A DNA stretch of 64,000 nucleotides from the NCBI RefSeq assembly GCF_028640845.1, contig NC_080546.1:78625757-78689756 (forward strand). Reading direction: 5' to 3'. The stretch comes from Ahaetulla prasina. Its lineage: Eukaryota; Chordata; Lepidosauria; Squamata; Colubridae. Below, piece after piece: positions 63,481 through 64,000 of the stretch (position 1 is the stretch's first letter; the number at the start of each line of letters is the position of its first letter). The position numbers and the translations under genes were made by a program. The notes below the pieces were generated by a model. It saw only the letters and a list, made by a program, of their open reading frames with translations. It was not told the origin of the DNA and searched no databases.

Positions 63481-64000
63481 AGAATAGAAATAGAATAGAA
63501 TAGAATAGAATAGAATAGAATTCTTTATTGGCCAAGTGTGATTGGACACACAAGGAATTTGTCTTTGGTGCATATGTTCTCAGTGTACAAAAAGACAAAA
63601 TACACTCGTCAAGGATTCTAAGGTACAACATTTAATGATAGTCATAGAATACAAAGAAGCAATCAGGAAACAATCAATATCAATATAAATTGTAAGGATA
63701 CAAGCAACAAAGTTACAGTCATGCAGTCATAAGTGGGAGGAAATGGGTGATAGGAGTGATGACAAGATTAATAGTAGTTCAGATTTAGTAAATAGTTCGA
63801 CAGTGTTGATGGAATTATTTGTTTAGCAGAGTGATGGCGTTTGGGAAAAAACTGTCCTTGTGCCTAGTTGTTCTGATGTGCAGTGCTCTGTAGCGTCTTT
63901 TTGAGGACAGCCCTCTTTTTGACTTGTGCAGTATACATGGTCCTCAATGGAAGGCAGGTTGGGGACCTGTATACTGTATATTATGTTTTTGTTATTATGG
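63481..64000 (-). mobile_element. CR1/L3-like LINE 3' end with (AATAG)n
   Basis: The pentanucleotide run (63481-63520) joins TTCTTTATTGGCCAAGTGTG. The minus strand near 63960 reads NLPSIEDHVYCTSQKEGC-like decayed sequence. It extends to the window edge. Confidence 0.88.

Noticed and set aside
1..64000. True tRNA genes at SINE heads
   Set aside because: The A and B boxes belong to SINE heads with mutated, non-foldable tRNA parts and SINE bodies attached.
1..64000. CRISPR arrays or bacterial operons
   Set aside because: Tandem repeats here have no unique spacers of constant length. Introns, SINEs and CpG structure show vertebrate nuclear DNA.

Overview
The window looks like genomic DNA from a squamate reptile, most likely a snake. 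The evidence is repeat content: eleven copies of a tRNA-headed Sauria-type SINE whose tails run into ACCTTT repeats, a BovB (RTE) LINE 3' end, many CR1-type 3' ends, LINE 3' ends joined to (AATAG)n pentanucleotide runs, Penelope-like palindromes, an L1 ORF2 tail, and many short hAT-type elements with 8-bp target-site duplications. No prokaryotic-style genes, CRISPR arrays or rRNA/tRNA genes are visible.

Only one protein-coding gene can be supported: the 5' part of KDR (VEGFR2/FLK1), a receptor tyrosine kinase for VEGF, on the + strand. Eight coding exons can be placed by GT-AG boundaries and one continuous reading frame: 35847-35919, 45897-45987, 48886-49082, 55066-55187, 57257-57425, 59193-59332, 61235-61406 and 63203-63314. 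Together they encode about 359 residues: signal peptide, Ig-like domains 1 to 3 and the start of domain 4. The rest of the gene (domains 4-7, membrane segment, kinase) lies beyond the right edge. A GC-rich, CpG-rich, apparently TATA-less region at about 35440-36010 contains exon 1 and probably the promoter.

Positions 1-35440 are upstream intergenic DNA, mostly layered transposons. Notable are nested hAT insertions at 24129-25218, a near-perfect 1.28-kb tandem duplication at 20513-23069, a Tc1/mariner remnant at 15505-16447 that contains a SINE whose B box is split by a tiny LINE 3' end, two stretches encoding what looks like a REL-endonuclease LINE C-terminus, and a BovB fragment at 32690-33405. 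Between the repeats are repeat-poor islands (for example 10744-11468, 16470-17240, 19600-20510, 23070-23600) that could hold KDR distal regulatory elements.

Intron 1 (about 10 kb) opens with a 57-bp minisatellite that has a three-unit higher-order period and ends with an 86-bp AT dinucleotide run about 34 bp before exon 2. Introns 2-7 are shorter (about 1.8-6 kb) and carry a solo LTR with a perfect 5-bp duplication (47146-47777), an L2-type LINE, an L1 tail, several hAT elements and more SINEs. I see no evidence for an unknown multi-gene system. The more unusual signals are structural: palindromic Penelope-like units with hammerhead-like cores, nested hAT arrays, minisatellites and a purine-rich palindrome.
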